From an uncultured Bacilli bacterium (lineage in GTDB: Bacteria > Bacillota_I > Bacilli_A > RF39 > UBA660), in assembly GCA_948629335.1 (NCBI GenBank), contig CAPHZB010000009.1, positions 1-34,196 on the forward strand: DNA of 34,196 nt, given 5' to 3'. The notes under the pieces were generated by a model. That model worked only from the letters and a program-made list of their open reading frames with translations. It searched no databases and was not told the origin of the DNA. Position 1 is the first letter of the stretch. The number at the start of each line of letters is the position of its first letter. This document shows positions 1-7,030 of the stretch, one piece after another. A program made the translations under genes and the position numbers.

Positions 1-9
1 CCCCCTGAA

Positions 10-40
10 ATCCCAGTCGAAAGGCTGGGATACTTTGTTT
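10..40 (+). terminator. Possible Rho-independent terminator
   Basis: A 7-bp perfect stem (10-16 with 25-31, core TCCCAG/CTGGGA) is followed by a modest T-rich stretch (ACTTTGTTT). No gene in the window precedes it, so it would end a gene left of base 1. The poor T-run keeps confidence low. Confidence 0.35.
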
Positions 41-227
41 ATAAAGGCTCCAAGCCGTTTGATATATGTATTAGGTACCCAAATAGGTACCCATTTTATT
101 TAAATTGTCGATAATATTTATAATTTCATTCATTTGATTTTTAAATAGGTGAGAATATGTGTTTAACGTCCCATCTATTTTTGTATTACATTAATATAAT
201 TAGATAGAAAAAGTTATAAAAATAATA
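41..227. other. Non-coding stretch before the IS element
   Basis: I see no credible gene here. The only structure is a short direct repeat, AGGTACCCA, present twice at about 73-94 as TAGGTACCCAAATAGGTACCC. The segment is AT-rich and was probably intergenic before the IS inserted at its right edge. Confidence 0.4.
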
Positions 228-241
228 GGCCTGTCCGTAAA

Positions 242-1046
242 CTAAAGATTAGCAATTTCAAAATTATAAATTCCACAAAGTAAGGTCATAAACAATTTAA
301 AATTTTTTCTTCTATTTCTAAAACGAGTGCTACAAATTTTAAATTTTTTCAAAAAAGCGTTCACATGTTCTACACATATTCTGATTTTAGAAACTTCACT
401 GTTATACCACTTTTCGTCATTAGTTAATTGATGATTTTGCTACTTTTTAAAGGAATAATACTATTTTCATGTATATTGTATATCCTAAATCTGCTATCAA
501 AGTAGTTTTCCTATTGTAATCATGTTTAGATTCTTTGAATAATTTAAAATCATGGGTACTTCCCATTGCAAATGAGATAGAGTATATTAACAAAGTTTCT
601 AAACCTATTTCAATTTGTGTTTTAATTGTATGCATTTTCTTTTTACCAGAATACCACTTTGATTGATTTTGTTGAGGTCTATCGATTTTTGATTCTGTTG
701 CATCAAATACTCTATTTTCAGAATTATCGTATATGTTTTTTACTTTTTTAGGCAAAGAAAAGCTATGTGAAGCTACTAATACTTTAGTTGTCCATTTTAC
801 TATAGGAGATATACCACTTTTAGCTATGTTATATTCTAAAGCTAGATACCTTTGTGAAAGATACTGCCTTAAATATTTAAGCGTGATTTCCAATCTTTGT
901 TGGGGTGTTGCGCCATCTTTTCTTCCACCATTTATATGTTTCATTTGATATTCTTTATGTACTACCTTTAACATTTCATCGAAAGTATTTTTTTCTACTC
1001 CAAACATTATTCTATAGTATTCCTCTTCATATTCTTTTACTTCCAT
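242..1046 (-). pseudogene. IS5-family DDE transposase, frameshifted
   Basis: Reading leftwards from the ATG at 1046, the protein has an N-terminal helix-turn-helix part (KEYEEEYYRIMFGV..., LRQYLSQRYLALEYNIAKSG) and the first two DDE regions (VFDATESKIDRPQQ and ADLGYT). The main frame stops near 447. The expected continuation HENSIIPLKSSK is in a second frame, and NHQLTNDEKWYN...RICVEHVNAFLKKFKI, which carries the catalytic Glu, is in a third. It ends at TAG 242-244 inside the terminal repeat. Two separate indels (about 455-470 and 425-435) are needed to restore one protein of about 268 residues. Some IS427-group elements use one programmed frameshift, but two shifts at non-slippery sequence argue for decay. 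An alternative TTG start at 1058 has no advantage. Confidence 0.75.
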
Positions 1047-1058
1047 ATACAAAAACAA

Positions 1059-1122
1059 CCTTTGTAGACCAATCTGAAGAAAAATATATCGCTGAATATA
1101 AATTTAGATTGGTCTACAAAGG
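1059..1122. repeat. 17-bp perfect inverted repeat inside the IS
   Basis: Bases 1059-1075 and 1106-1122 (CCTTTGTAGACCAATCT and its complement) are perfect inverted repeats around a 30-base AT-rich loop. They sit directly upstream of the transposase start. A transcript entering the IS from outside would fold here and hide the start region, which is a known way for IS elements to limit transposase made from read-through transcription. That role is inferred. Confidence 0.7.
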
Positions 1123-1267
1123 CTACTTTCTATTCTTCTTAATTTATATTATCATTTTTTTCTGTTTTTGACTAGCCCCTTTTTAGTTTATGGACAGGCC
1201 TATTAAAGTATAAGCATACAAAGTAAGTTAAATTTTTATTTATTTATTTAGTATATTGTGTCTTGTG

Positions 1268-1298
1268 GAACCTTAGTTTAATGATAAGGTTCTTTTTT
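1268..1298 (+). terminator. Rho-independent terminator, orphan
   Basis: An 8-bp stem GAACCTTA/TAAGGTTC (1268-1275 with 1285-1292) has a 9-base loop and six T residues. No plus-strand gene lies between it and the left window edge, so it may belong to a gene displaced or lost when the IS inserted. Confidence 0.6.
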
Positions 1299-1352
1299 GA
1301 ATTGGGGTTAATACTTTTGAAAAATAGATAGATATTGTAAGACATAGATACT

Positions 1353-1375
1353 AAAAAAATCCATAATGGATTTTT
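1353..1375 (-). terminator. Terminator of spoIVA
   Basis: A 9-bp stem (1355-1363 with 1367-1375; AAAAATCCA/TGGATTTTT) with a 3-base loop. On the minus strand it is followed by a run of T residues. It overlaps the spoIVA stop codon by two bases. Confidence 0.6.
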
Positions 1376-2849
1376 ATAAGACAAACGCAATTAAGTTTCC
1401 TGAACCTTTATTTACGATTTTATTTAATGTTTGTGTTAGTTTAAAGCGAATGTTTTCTGGCATTAAAGATAGTTTTGCTTGAATACCTTCTTTTACAATT
1501 ACATCTAAGCTTCTTCCAAAAATTTCACTTTTCCAAATATTTTCTGGATTGGTATCATAATCTTTCATTAAATAGTTGATTAATTCTTTACTTTGTAATT
1601 CTGAACCAATAATAGGCTCAAAAGTAGATTCTACATCGACACGAATCATATGAATCGCAGGAGCTGTTGCTTTTAATTTTACACCATACCTGCTTCCTTG
1701 CTTAATAATTTCAGGTGTATCTAATTTCATATCGGATAACGTTGGAGAGGCAACACCATAACCTGTTTGTTTTACCATTTTTAAGGCTGCTTTAAATTGT
1801 GAATATTCTTCTTTCATTTCTTTATAATCTTGGAATAATTTGAGTAGTTCTGATTTATTTGAAATATCTGTATCAATCATTTCCTTTAAAATTTGATTAT
1901 ATAAATTTTCTGGTGCTTCTAAACGGATTGTTACAATTCCTGTTTCTGTATTTATAGAAGAGATATATGCTTTGTCGATATAGTCACACTCTTTAAAATG
2001 ACTGGTAATGCTATCTGCATCCTTTAATTTATCAATTTCGACAACACTTTCTTTAATGAAATCAATATAAACTTTTTTAAGCCAGTTGGTTGGAGATAAG
2101 GTCGCTATCCAATCAGGCATTTCTACTTCGACTTCTAAAACTGGGAATTCATATAATGCTTCTCTTAAAATCGTATAAATATCTTTTTCTCCCATAGAAT
2201 CGATATTCATTGGTAGAACAGGTACTTCATATTCTTCTTTTAACTTTTCAGCTAAACGTTCTGTTTCTGGTAGCATTGGATGCGTTGAATTCAAAACAAC
2301 AATGAAAGGGCGACTCATTTCTTTTAGTTCACTAATCACTCTTGTTTCTGCTTCAATATAACTACTTCTTGGAATTTCTCCAAACGATCCATCGGTTGTT
2401 ACAACAATTCCAATAGAAGAATGTTCCTTAATGACTTTTTCTGTTCCAATTTCAGCTGCTTCTATGAAAGGAATTTCTTCATCATACCAAGGACATTTTA
2501 CCATTCTTGGACCATTCTCATCTTCATACCCTTGGGCATCTTTAATGACATAACCCACACAATCAATTAAACGAATGCTTGCTTCCATCTCATTAATTCG
2601 GATTTTAGCAGCATTAGAAGGTACAAATTTAGGCTCAGTAGTCATAATTGTTTTTCCAGCTGCGGATTGAGGGATTTCATCAAGTGCGCGTTTCCTTTCA
2701 TATTCATCTTCAATATTTGGTACAACTAAATTCTCAATCACCTTTTTAATGAATGTTGATTTTCCTGTTCGAACTGCTCCAACAACCCCTAAGTATAAGT
2801 CACCACCTGTTCTAGTGGCAATACTCTTTATAATTTCAGATTTTTCCAT
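1374..2849 (-). CDS. spoIVA: Stage IV sporulation protein A (spore coat ATPase)
   Basis: SpoIVA is the ATP-hydrolysing scaffold that polymerises on the forespore outer membrane and anchors the spore coat; in Bacillus it works with SpoVM. The product is 491 residues, matching the B. subtilis length of about 492. It has a Walker A motif (GAVRTGKST, residues 24-32), a conserved TTEPKFVP/DCVGYVIKDAQGYEDE segment resembling GTPase switch regions, and the hydrophobic C-terminal end (NLIAFVL) typical of the family. The start is an ATG behind GTAGGGA. A weak SigmaE-like promoter may lie upstream at about 2870-2910. The gene is monocistronic, with a terminator just downstream. It is strong evidence that the host makes endospores. 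Confidence 0.97.
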   Translation of the reverse strand: MEKSEIIKSIATRTGGDLYLGVVGAVRTGKSTFIKKVIENLVVPNIEDEYERKRALDEIPQSAAGKTIMTTEPKFVPSNAAKIRINEMEASIRLIDCVGYVIKDAQGYEDENGPRMVKCPWYDEEIPFIEAAEIGTEKVIKEHSSIGIVVTTDGSFGEIPRSSYIEAETRVISELKEMSRPFIVVLNSTHPMLPETERLAEKLKEEYEVPVLPMNIDSMGEKDIYTILREALYEFPVLEVEVEMPDWIATLSPTNWLKKVYIDFIKESVVEIDKLKDADSITSHFKECDYIDKAYISSINTETGIVTIRLEAPENLYNQILKEMIDTDISNKSELLKLFQDYKEMKEEYSQFKAALKMVKQTGYGVASPTLSDMKLDTPEIIKQGSRYGVKLKATAPAIHMIRVDVESTFEPIIGSELQSKELINYLMKDYDTNPENIWKSEIFGRSLDVIVKEGIQAKLSLMPENIRFKLTQTLNKIVNKGSGNLIAFVL

Positions 2850-3036
2850 TTAATCCCTACTTTCTAGTCATTTAACTTTATGCAGTTTACTTAAAAAGAT
2901 ACCAAAAGAACAAAATATTCTAAAAAGAAAGGTTTAAAAATGTATAGGACATAAGAGATAGGGTAGAATAGAACTAGATAACGAATTTGAAAAAGTACTT
3001 AGACAAGTATCGATTATCCATGTAAGATTAATCTTA

Positions 3037-3066
3037 AAACCCCAGTCATATAGATTGGTGTTTTTT
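3037..3066 (+). terminator. Rho-independent terminator, orphan
   Basis: An 11-bp stem with one mismatch (3037-3047 with 3053-3063) is followed by a T-run. It closely resembles the leuS terminator at 19132-19161 in stem sequence and in its ATATA loop. No plus-strand gene precedes it; spoIVA runs the other way. Confidence 0.5.
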
Positions 3067-3155
3067 CATGTACTAAGAGGTTAGACATAAATATAGATAT
3101 GCAATTTTGTGAAAAAACAGGAAATAGGAAAAGAGGTATCAAATTTACAGTCAAT

Positions 3156-3184
3156 TTGACAGAAAAAGAAAAATGATATACTAT
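3156..3184 (+). promoter_or_regulatory. Candidate SigmaA promoter for the gene at 3426
   Basis: TTGACA (3156-3161) lies 17 bases from TACTAT (3179-3184). The -35 box is part of the palindrome GTCAATTTGAC (3151-3160 region), which could bind a repressor. It would give a leader of about 235 bases before the gene. The rest of 2880-3420 shows nothing else I can identify apart from the terminator at 3037. Confidence 0.4.
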
Positions 3185-3425
3185 GTTATTATAAAATTAA
3201 AAAATAAGTATAATAGTGCGTTGTATTAGTGGATTTGTAAATTCACATATTCATAAAAAAACAGAACATTGGATGACTATAGTAAGGTAGATTTTATTAA
3301 AGTAATCATGTAGTTCATTTGAATATTGTTTTTTTCACAGTTTTCATATTTCACTAGTACAACGTGTTAGGATAAGAGAAATACTAAGTTTATTTAGAAA
3401 ATGGGAAAAGTGAGGGAGTATGTAT

Positions 3426-4088
3426 ATGGATTTTATAGAAAGGACAAAACTTGAAAATGAAGAAAAATTTAAAAAAATGGTAACAAAGTACCAAATACCT
3501 AAAAAATATAATGATGCATCCAAATGCTTTTTTTCTTCAAAAATAGCAAAACTAAAATTATATAGTCCAAAATATAAAGAGTTAAAAGAACTTATTGAAG
3601 ATTATAATTTGATGTATGAAGAAATGCAATATATATTTCCAAAGGAAACAGGGGAAATTCTGCAAGAAATATTTGAAAAAGAAAATACTATACTTGGAAT
3701 TCACAGAACAGATTTCGTACAGAAACAAGTATTGGACATTTTTAATGAGGGTTTAAAAAATAGAAGTTTAGAATATGATACAACTGTACAAACATCAAAT
3801 TATTTTCCATTTTTGTTACATCAAATTTATCATGCAAATGGTTTTAAGAATGCGAATCACTGTATCATTGTAGAGCTACCTAAAGAACAAAAACTTCCTA
3901 TTTATTATTATCATGATAGCGTTCCTTATATTTTACCCGAATATATTGTTGGAGCAATCAATGTAGGGAAGGATAGTGACTATAAACTGATTTTCAATCC
4001 TAATTATAAAAAAATACATGATTATTCACCCGATGGACTTTTTTATGATGAAATTTTAAAACGAAAAGAAGACATGAAAAAAAGATAA
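3426..4088 (+). CDS. Unknown protein, possible ADP-ribosyltransferase fold
   Basis: I do not recognise this 220-residue protein with certainty. The N-terminal 85 residues are Lys/Glu-rich and helical. A segment LGIHRTD (about residues 90-96) followed by DIFNEGL (104-110) resembles the first core of ART-fold proteins, with a His/Arg-containing strand and then a helix ending in Gly-Leu. Further on, LPEYIVGAINV (about 170-180) resembles the last ART strand, with a candidate catalytic Glu at 172. There is no signal peptide or membrane segment, so it is probably cytosolic. The ATG at 3426 sits 7 bases after GAGGGAG, whereas the ATG at 3420 is too close to it. It is a single gene facing spoVIF. The ART link is inference from short motifs only. 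Confidence 0.7.
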   Translation: MDFIERTKLENEEKFKKMVTKYQIPKKYNDASKCFFSSKIAKLKLYSPKYKELKELIEDYNLMYEEMQYIFPKETGEILQEIFEKENTILGIHRTDFVQKQVLDIFNEGLKNRSLEYDTTVQTSNYFPFLLHQIYHANGFKNANHCIIVELPKEQKLPIYYYHDSVPYILPEYIVGAINVGKDSDYKLIFNPNYKKIHDYSPDGLFYDEILKRKEDMKKR

Positions 4089-4100
4089 ATTTTTTATCTT
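4082..4100. terminator. Weak two-way terminator between convergent genes
   Basis: An 8-bp AT-rich stem AAGATAAA/TTTATCTT (4082-4089 with 4093-4100) spans the stop of the plus-strand gene and abuts the spoVIF stop. It is AT-only apart from one G-C pair, so it would be weak. Confidence 0.35.
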
Positions 4101-4343
4101 CTAAAACATTTTATCAATATTTTTAGGCACTTGGTCATTCATCACTGCATTAATAATCTTATCTTCTTTCTCCTTAGAAACTTCTCTTCCTGTCATTTTT
4201 CCAAGTTCTCCAATGACCTCTCGTAAGGTTTTTTCATCTTTCATATTTCCTTGTTGTAATTTTGTTGCCAAATTTAGAATGGTCTCCTTATTTACATTTG
4301 TCTTCTTTTCGATTTTATTAAAAAAGCTATCTGAAAAATTCAT
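4101..4343 (-). CDS. spoVIF: Stage VI sporulation protein F
   Basis: This 80-residue protein matches the SpoVIF (YjcC) family: FFNKIEKKTNVNKETI near the start, NMKDEKTLREVIGEL in the middle, and the family signature SKEKEDKIINAVMNDQVP near the end. B. subtilis SpoVIF is of similar size and acts in late spore coat assembly under SigmaG/GerE control. The ATG at 4343 is preceded at 6 bases by a strong AGGAGGT. Longer in-frame starts upstream (to 4391) lack this site and are not expected. It lies 47 bases downstream of the Crp/Fnr-type regulator on the same strand. Co-transcription is possible, but a sporulation promoter in the gap cannot be excluded. Confidence 0.85.
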   Translation of the reverse strand: MNFSDSFFNKIEKKTNVNKETILNLATKLQQGNMKDEKTLREVIGELGKMTGREVSKEKEDKIINAVMNDQVPKNIDKMF

Positions 4344-4390
4344 ACGTATACCTCCTAACATACTATATGTATTATTAGTAGGCGTGTTCA

Positions 4391-5014
4391 TTAAAAAAGA
4401 GTAATTTTCTTTTTTTCTTTTTTTATGAAACCTTCTTCTTCTAAGTATTTCATTTCTCGCATCATTGCACTTCTATCGATATTTAAGTAAGTTGCAAGTG
4501 CTGTGAGGGTTAGGGGAAGGGTAAATGTTTTTGATGATTTCTGAAATGCAATCGTTGCAAAGTAAGATAATAATTTTTCACGAATGCTTTTTTTTGTTAA
4601 TATTTCAATATGGTTAGTTAAAACAATCATTCGTTTAAAGATGAGATTTAAAATATATTCTTCTATTCTTTCATGGTATTTACATGATCGACTACACCTG
4701 CTGATTAAAAAATCGTAATGAATGAAAAAAACTTCGCATTCTTCTTTAGCAAGCACATTTAATTGCGTATTACTAGTGATTAAATAAAACAACTCTCCAA
4801 ATAAATCTCCTGTTTTATAATATTCTAAAGTTGTTACATCTCCGTTAAAATCAGTACGAATTAGTTCGGCTCTACCTTCTTTTAAAAAACAGATTTGTTT
4901 TCTATTTTCCACATATGAGGTAATGATTTCCCCTTTAGGGAATGTTTTTTTATACATCCTATGACATATAAAGCCTTCTTCAATTATAGTATCAAATACG
5001 CAAAAGTTTTCCAT
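4391..5014 (-). CDS. Crp/Fnr-family transcription regulator
   Basis: This is a 207-residue regulator with an N-terminal cyclic-nucleotide-binding-like beta barrel (FPKGEII..., GDLFGELFYL at about residues 80-90), a dimerisation helix and a C-terminal winged helix-turn-helix (TLTALATYLNIDRSAMMREMKYLEEEGFI). The ATG at 5014 follows AGAGGTG, and the longer reading from 5071 has no such site. It has Cys at residues 5 and 17 and a CSRSC pair before the dimerisation helix. This is not the classic FNR four-Cys iron-sulfur set, but redox sensing is possible. It is divergent from nrdD1 with a perfect palindrome between them, so it probably controls itself and the class III nucleotide reductase operon. 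The ligand is unknown. Confidence 0.9.
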   Translation of the reverse strand: MENFCVFDTIIEEGFICHRMYKKTFPKGEIITSYVENRKQICFLKEGRAELIRTDFNGDVTTLEYYKTGDLFGELFYLITSNTQLNVLAKEECEVFFIHYDFLISRCSRSCKYHERIEEYILNLIFKRMIVLTNHIEILTKKSIREKLLSYFATIAFQKSSKTFTLPLTLTALATYLNIDRSAMMREMKYLEEEGFIKKEKKKITLF

Positions 5015-5039
5015 TTTACACCTCTTTACTACTAAATTT

Positions 5040-5068
5040 ATTATATTTAAAATATGTTGCAATTGCAA
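5040..5068 (-). promoter_or_regulatory. Promoter of the Crp/Fnr-type regulator
   Basis: On the minus strand, TTGCAA (5068-5063) lies 17 bases from TATAAT (5045-5040), and the RNA would start near 5033. The -35 box is one arm of the palindrome at 5054-5071, so the bound regulator should block this promoter. Confidence 0.6.
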
Positions 5069-5071
5069 CAT
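5054..5071. promoter_or_regulatory. Perfect 18-bp palindrome, likely Crp/Fnr operator
   Basis: ATGTTGCAATTGCAACAT is a perfect palindrome of the form TGTTG-N6-CAACA, the same 5-6-5 spacing as Crp (TGTGA-N6-TCACA). It lies in the intergenic region between the Crp/Fnr-type gene and nrdD1. Its centre is about 41.5 bases upstream of the predicted nrd start, the class II activator position, and about 29 bases upstream of the predicted regulator start. Confidence 0.75.
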
Positions 5072-5091
5072 TTATTTTTTTAAAATTCTGT

Positions 5092-5097
5092 TATAAT
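5092..5097 (+). promoter_or_regulatory. -10 box of the nrd operon, no good -35
   Basis: TATAAT at 5092-5097 predicts RNA starting near 5104. At the expected -35 position the sequence is CATTTA, which is poor, so this promoter probably needs an activator. The palindrome is placed exactly where a class II activator would bind. Confidence 0.6.
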
Positions 5098-5119
5098 GAG
5101 TGCAAGCTAGGTGAGATGT

Positions 5120-7030
5120 ATGAAGGTAATTAAACGTGATGGTAGTATTGTCGAATATAATTCTTTAAAAATTGTTTCTGCTTTAGAACATGCAAATAAA
5201 GAAGTACAAGAAGAGGAAAGAATTTTAAAAAAGGATATTCGAAGAATTATTCGCTATATAGAAAGACTAGATAAAAAAAGAATTTTAGTTGAGGATATCC
5301 AAGATATAATTGAGATGAAATTGATGGAGTTTGGAAAATATGTACTTGCTAAAAAATACATTGTTTATCGCTATAATCGAGCTTTGGTTCGAAAACAAAA
5401 TACGACTGATGAGTCCATTTTATCTTTAATTAAAAACAAAGAAACGATTCTTTATGCTGAAAATCCAAATAAAAATACGCATCTTTTATCTGCACAAAGA
5501 GATTTAATAGCAGGGGAGGTTTCTAAGGACTTAACAAAACGTATTTTACTTCCTGAAAATATTGTAACTGCTCATGAAAAGGGAATTTTATATTTTCATG
5601 ATGCAGGATATTTCTTACAACCCATCTTTAATAGTTCTTATATTCAAATTGGCGATATGTTAGATAAGGGAACTGTCATGAATTCAAAAGAAATTAAATC
5701 CCCAAAGAGTTTCAGTGTTGCTTGCAATATTATGACACAAATAATTGCTTCTACTTCCTCCAGTCAGTATGGGGGTGAGGCAATATCCGTAGTTCCTTTT
5801 GGAAAATATGTACATGTTAGTAAGCAAAAATTTAAAGAGGAATTAAAAGAGATAGATATTCCAAAGAAAGAACTAGACAAAATTGTAAAACATCGTTTAG
5901 AGTCCGAAATAGAAGTAGGCGTGCAAACGATTGAATACCAAGTCAATACATTAATGACAGCGAATGGACAGTCACCCCCACTGACGCTTGTTTTAGAATT
6001 AGAAGAAAACGACCCTTATATAGAAGAAACTGCTTCGATTATTGAGGAAATTTTAAAGCGAAGGCTAAAGGGGATGCAGGAACAAGATAAAGGAACCGTG
6101 ATTCCTACATTTCCAAAACTAGTTTATGTATTATCGGATAATAACATGGGTTCTAGCAAATATGCCTATTTAACCACTTTGGCGCTTCAATGTGCTAAAA
6201 AACAAGAAGGGTTTCGCTTTTTATCTAAAAAAATGGTTTTACAAAATTATAAAGAAGAGATTTCTTTGATGGGAAACAGTCACTTTTTAATTGGGAAGGA
6301 GGAAAATGGAGGGTTAAATGAAGGGGTTGTCACTTTAAATTTACCACAAATAGCCTTTCTTTCAAACAAAGGAGAAGAAGAGTTTTTTAGGCTTTTAAAG
6401 GAACGAATAGAACTTGCCATTGATACTTTATTAAGACGCCATTATGCCCTTTTAGGCACCAGTGGAGCGGTTAGTCCTCTTCATTACCAATATGGAGCGA
6501 TTGCCCGACTGGATGCAAATACAAGAATTGACAGTTTACTACAGTCTAAGACATCCACCTTGTCTTTAGGATATATTGGACTTAAGGAAGCCGTTTCTTA
6601 TATGCGGGGAGTTTCCTTATATGAGAAAAACGGAAGGAGTTTTGCTTTAAAAATCTTAAAAAGCATACGTAGTAGATTGGACAAAGCGAAAGAACAAACA
6701 AAATTAGGTTTTGTTCTTTATCAAACACCATCTAAAGTGGTTGCCTCGTACTTTTATGATATAGACCGAATGTACCATTTAGGAAAGATGAAGCCCTATC
6801 AAGCAGGGTTTGGAATCGATAAAAATTATGCATACCAAGAACGATTAAAAATCGAAAACGAGTACCATGTGCTTACGAATGGAGGTAGTGTATCGCAAGT
6901 TTTGGTATCCGAGATAACCGATGAAAAAGAATTTATAGAAACTATATATAATACAAATGTATATGTTGAAGTAGTAAATGAAGAAGGAGATATTTATCAT
7001 GAAAACAGATTTAAAAATTCAAGTAATTAA
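5120..7030 (+). CDS. Degenerate class III ribonucleotide reductase paralog (NrdD1)
   Basis: This 636-residue protein is clearly related to the NrdD encoded next to it: an ATP-cone at the N-terminus (KVIKRDGSIVEYNS), then the reductase barrel with matching landmarks (YFHDAGY, SQYGG, FPKLV, VVTLNLP, STLSLGYIGL, YQTPSK). The catalytic parts are missing. SPMGCRAFL of NrdD is SLMGNSHFL here (Asn386 replaces the thiyl-radical Cys), NCCLC is NSSYI (residues 171-175), and the protein ends before the zinc-binding Cys pairs and the glycyl-radical loop. The frame is intact throughout. It should not reduce nucleotides; a regulatory or structural partner role is inferred. The ATG at 5120 follows AGGTGAG; a GTG at 5111 is the alternative. 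It overlaps nrdD by 32 bases. Confidence 0.9.
   Translation: MKVIKRDGSIVEYNSLKIVSALEHANKEVQEEERILKKDIRRIIRYIERLDKKRILVEDIQDIIEMKLMEFGKYVLAKKYIVYRYNRALVRKQNTTDESILSLIKNKETILYAENPNKNTHLLSAQRDLIAGEVSKDLTKRILLPENIVTAHEKGILYFHDAGYFLQPIFNSSYIQIGDMLDKGTVMNSKEIKSPKSFSVACNIMTQIIASTSSSQYGGEAISVVPFGKYVHVSKQKFKEELKEIDIPKKELDKIVKHRLESEIEVGVQTIEYQVNTLMTANGQSPPLTLVLELEENDPYIEETASIIEEILKRRLKGMQEQDKGTVIPTFPKLVYVLSDNNMGSSKYAYLTTLALQCAKKQEGFRFLSKKMVLQNYKEEISLMGNSHFLIGKEENGGLNEGVVTLNLPQIAFLSNKGEEEFFRLLKERIELAIDTLLRRHYALLGTSGAVSPLHYQYGAIARLDANTRIDSLLQSKTSTLSLGYIGLKEAVSYMRGVSLYEKNGRSFALKILKSIRSRLDKAKEQTKLGFVLYQTPSKVVASYFYDIDRMYHLGKMKPYQAGFGIDKNYAYQERLKIENEYHVLTNGGSVSQVLVSEITDEKEFIETIYNTNVYVEVVNEEGDIYHENRFKNSSN

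Larger units (their letters stand above)
228..1200 (-). mobile_element. IS5-like insertion sequence, decayed
   Basis: The element is bounded by 19-bp terminal inverted repeats at 228-246 and 1182-1200 that begin GGCCTGTCC and differ at one base. The flanks at 226-227 and 1201-1202 are both TA, which fits a TA target duplication. About 973 bp with one DDE transposase on the minus strand suits a small IS5-group (IS427-like) element. A 17-bp perfect inverted repeat lies inside it upstream of the transposase. The transposase is frameshifted, so this copy should not move by itself. Confidence 0.8.

Noticed and set aside
733..1171. Plus-strand ORFs of 71 and 88 codons inside the IS
   Set aside because: They lie opposite the transposase and have its complement composition; no start signals.
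5120..7030. nrdD1 as a sequencing-split part of one nrdD gene
   Set aside because: It covers the same domains as the downstream nrdD (ATP-cone and barrel) and so is a second copy, not a fragment of the same gene.
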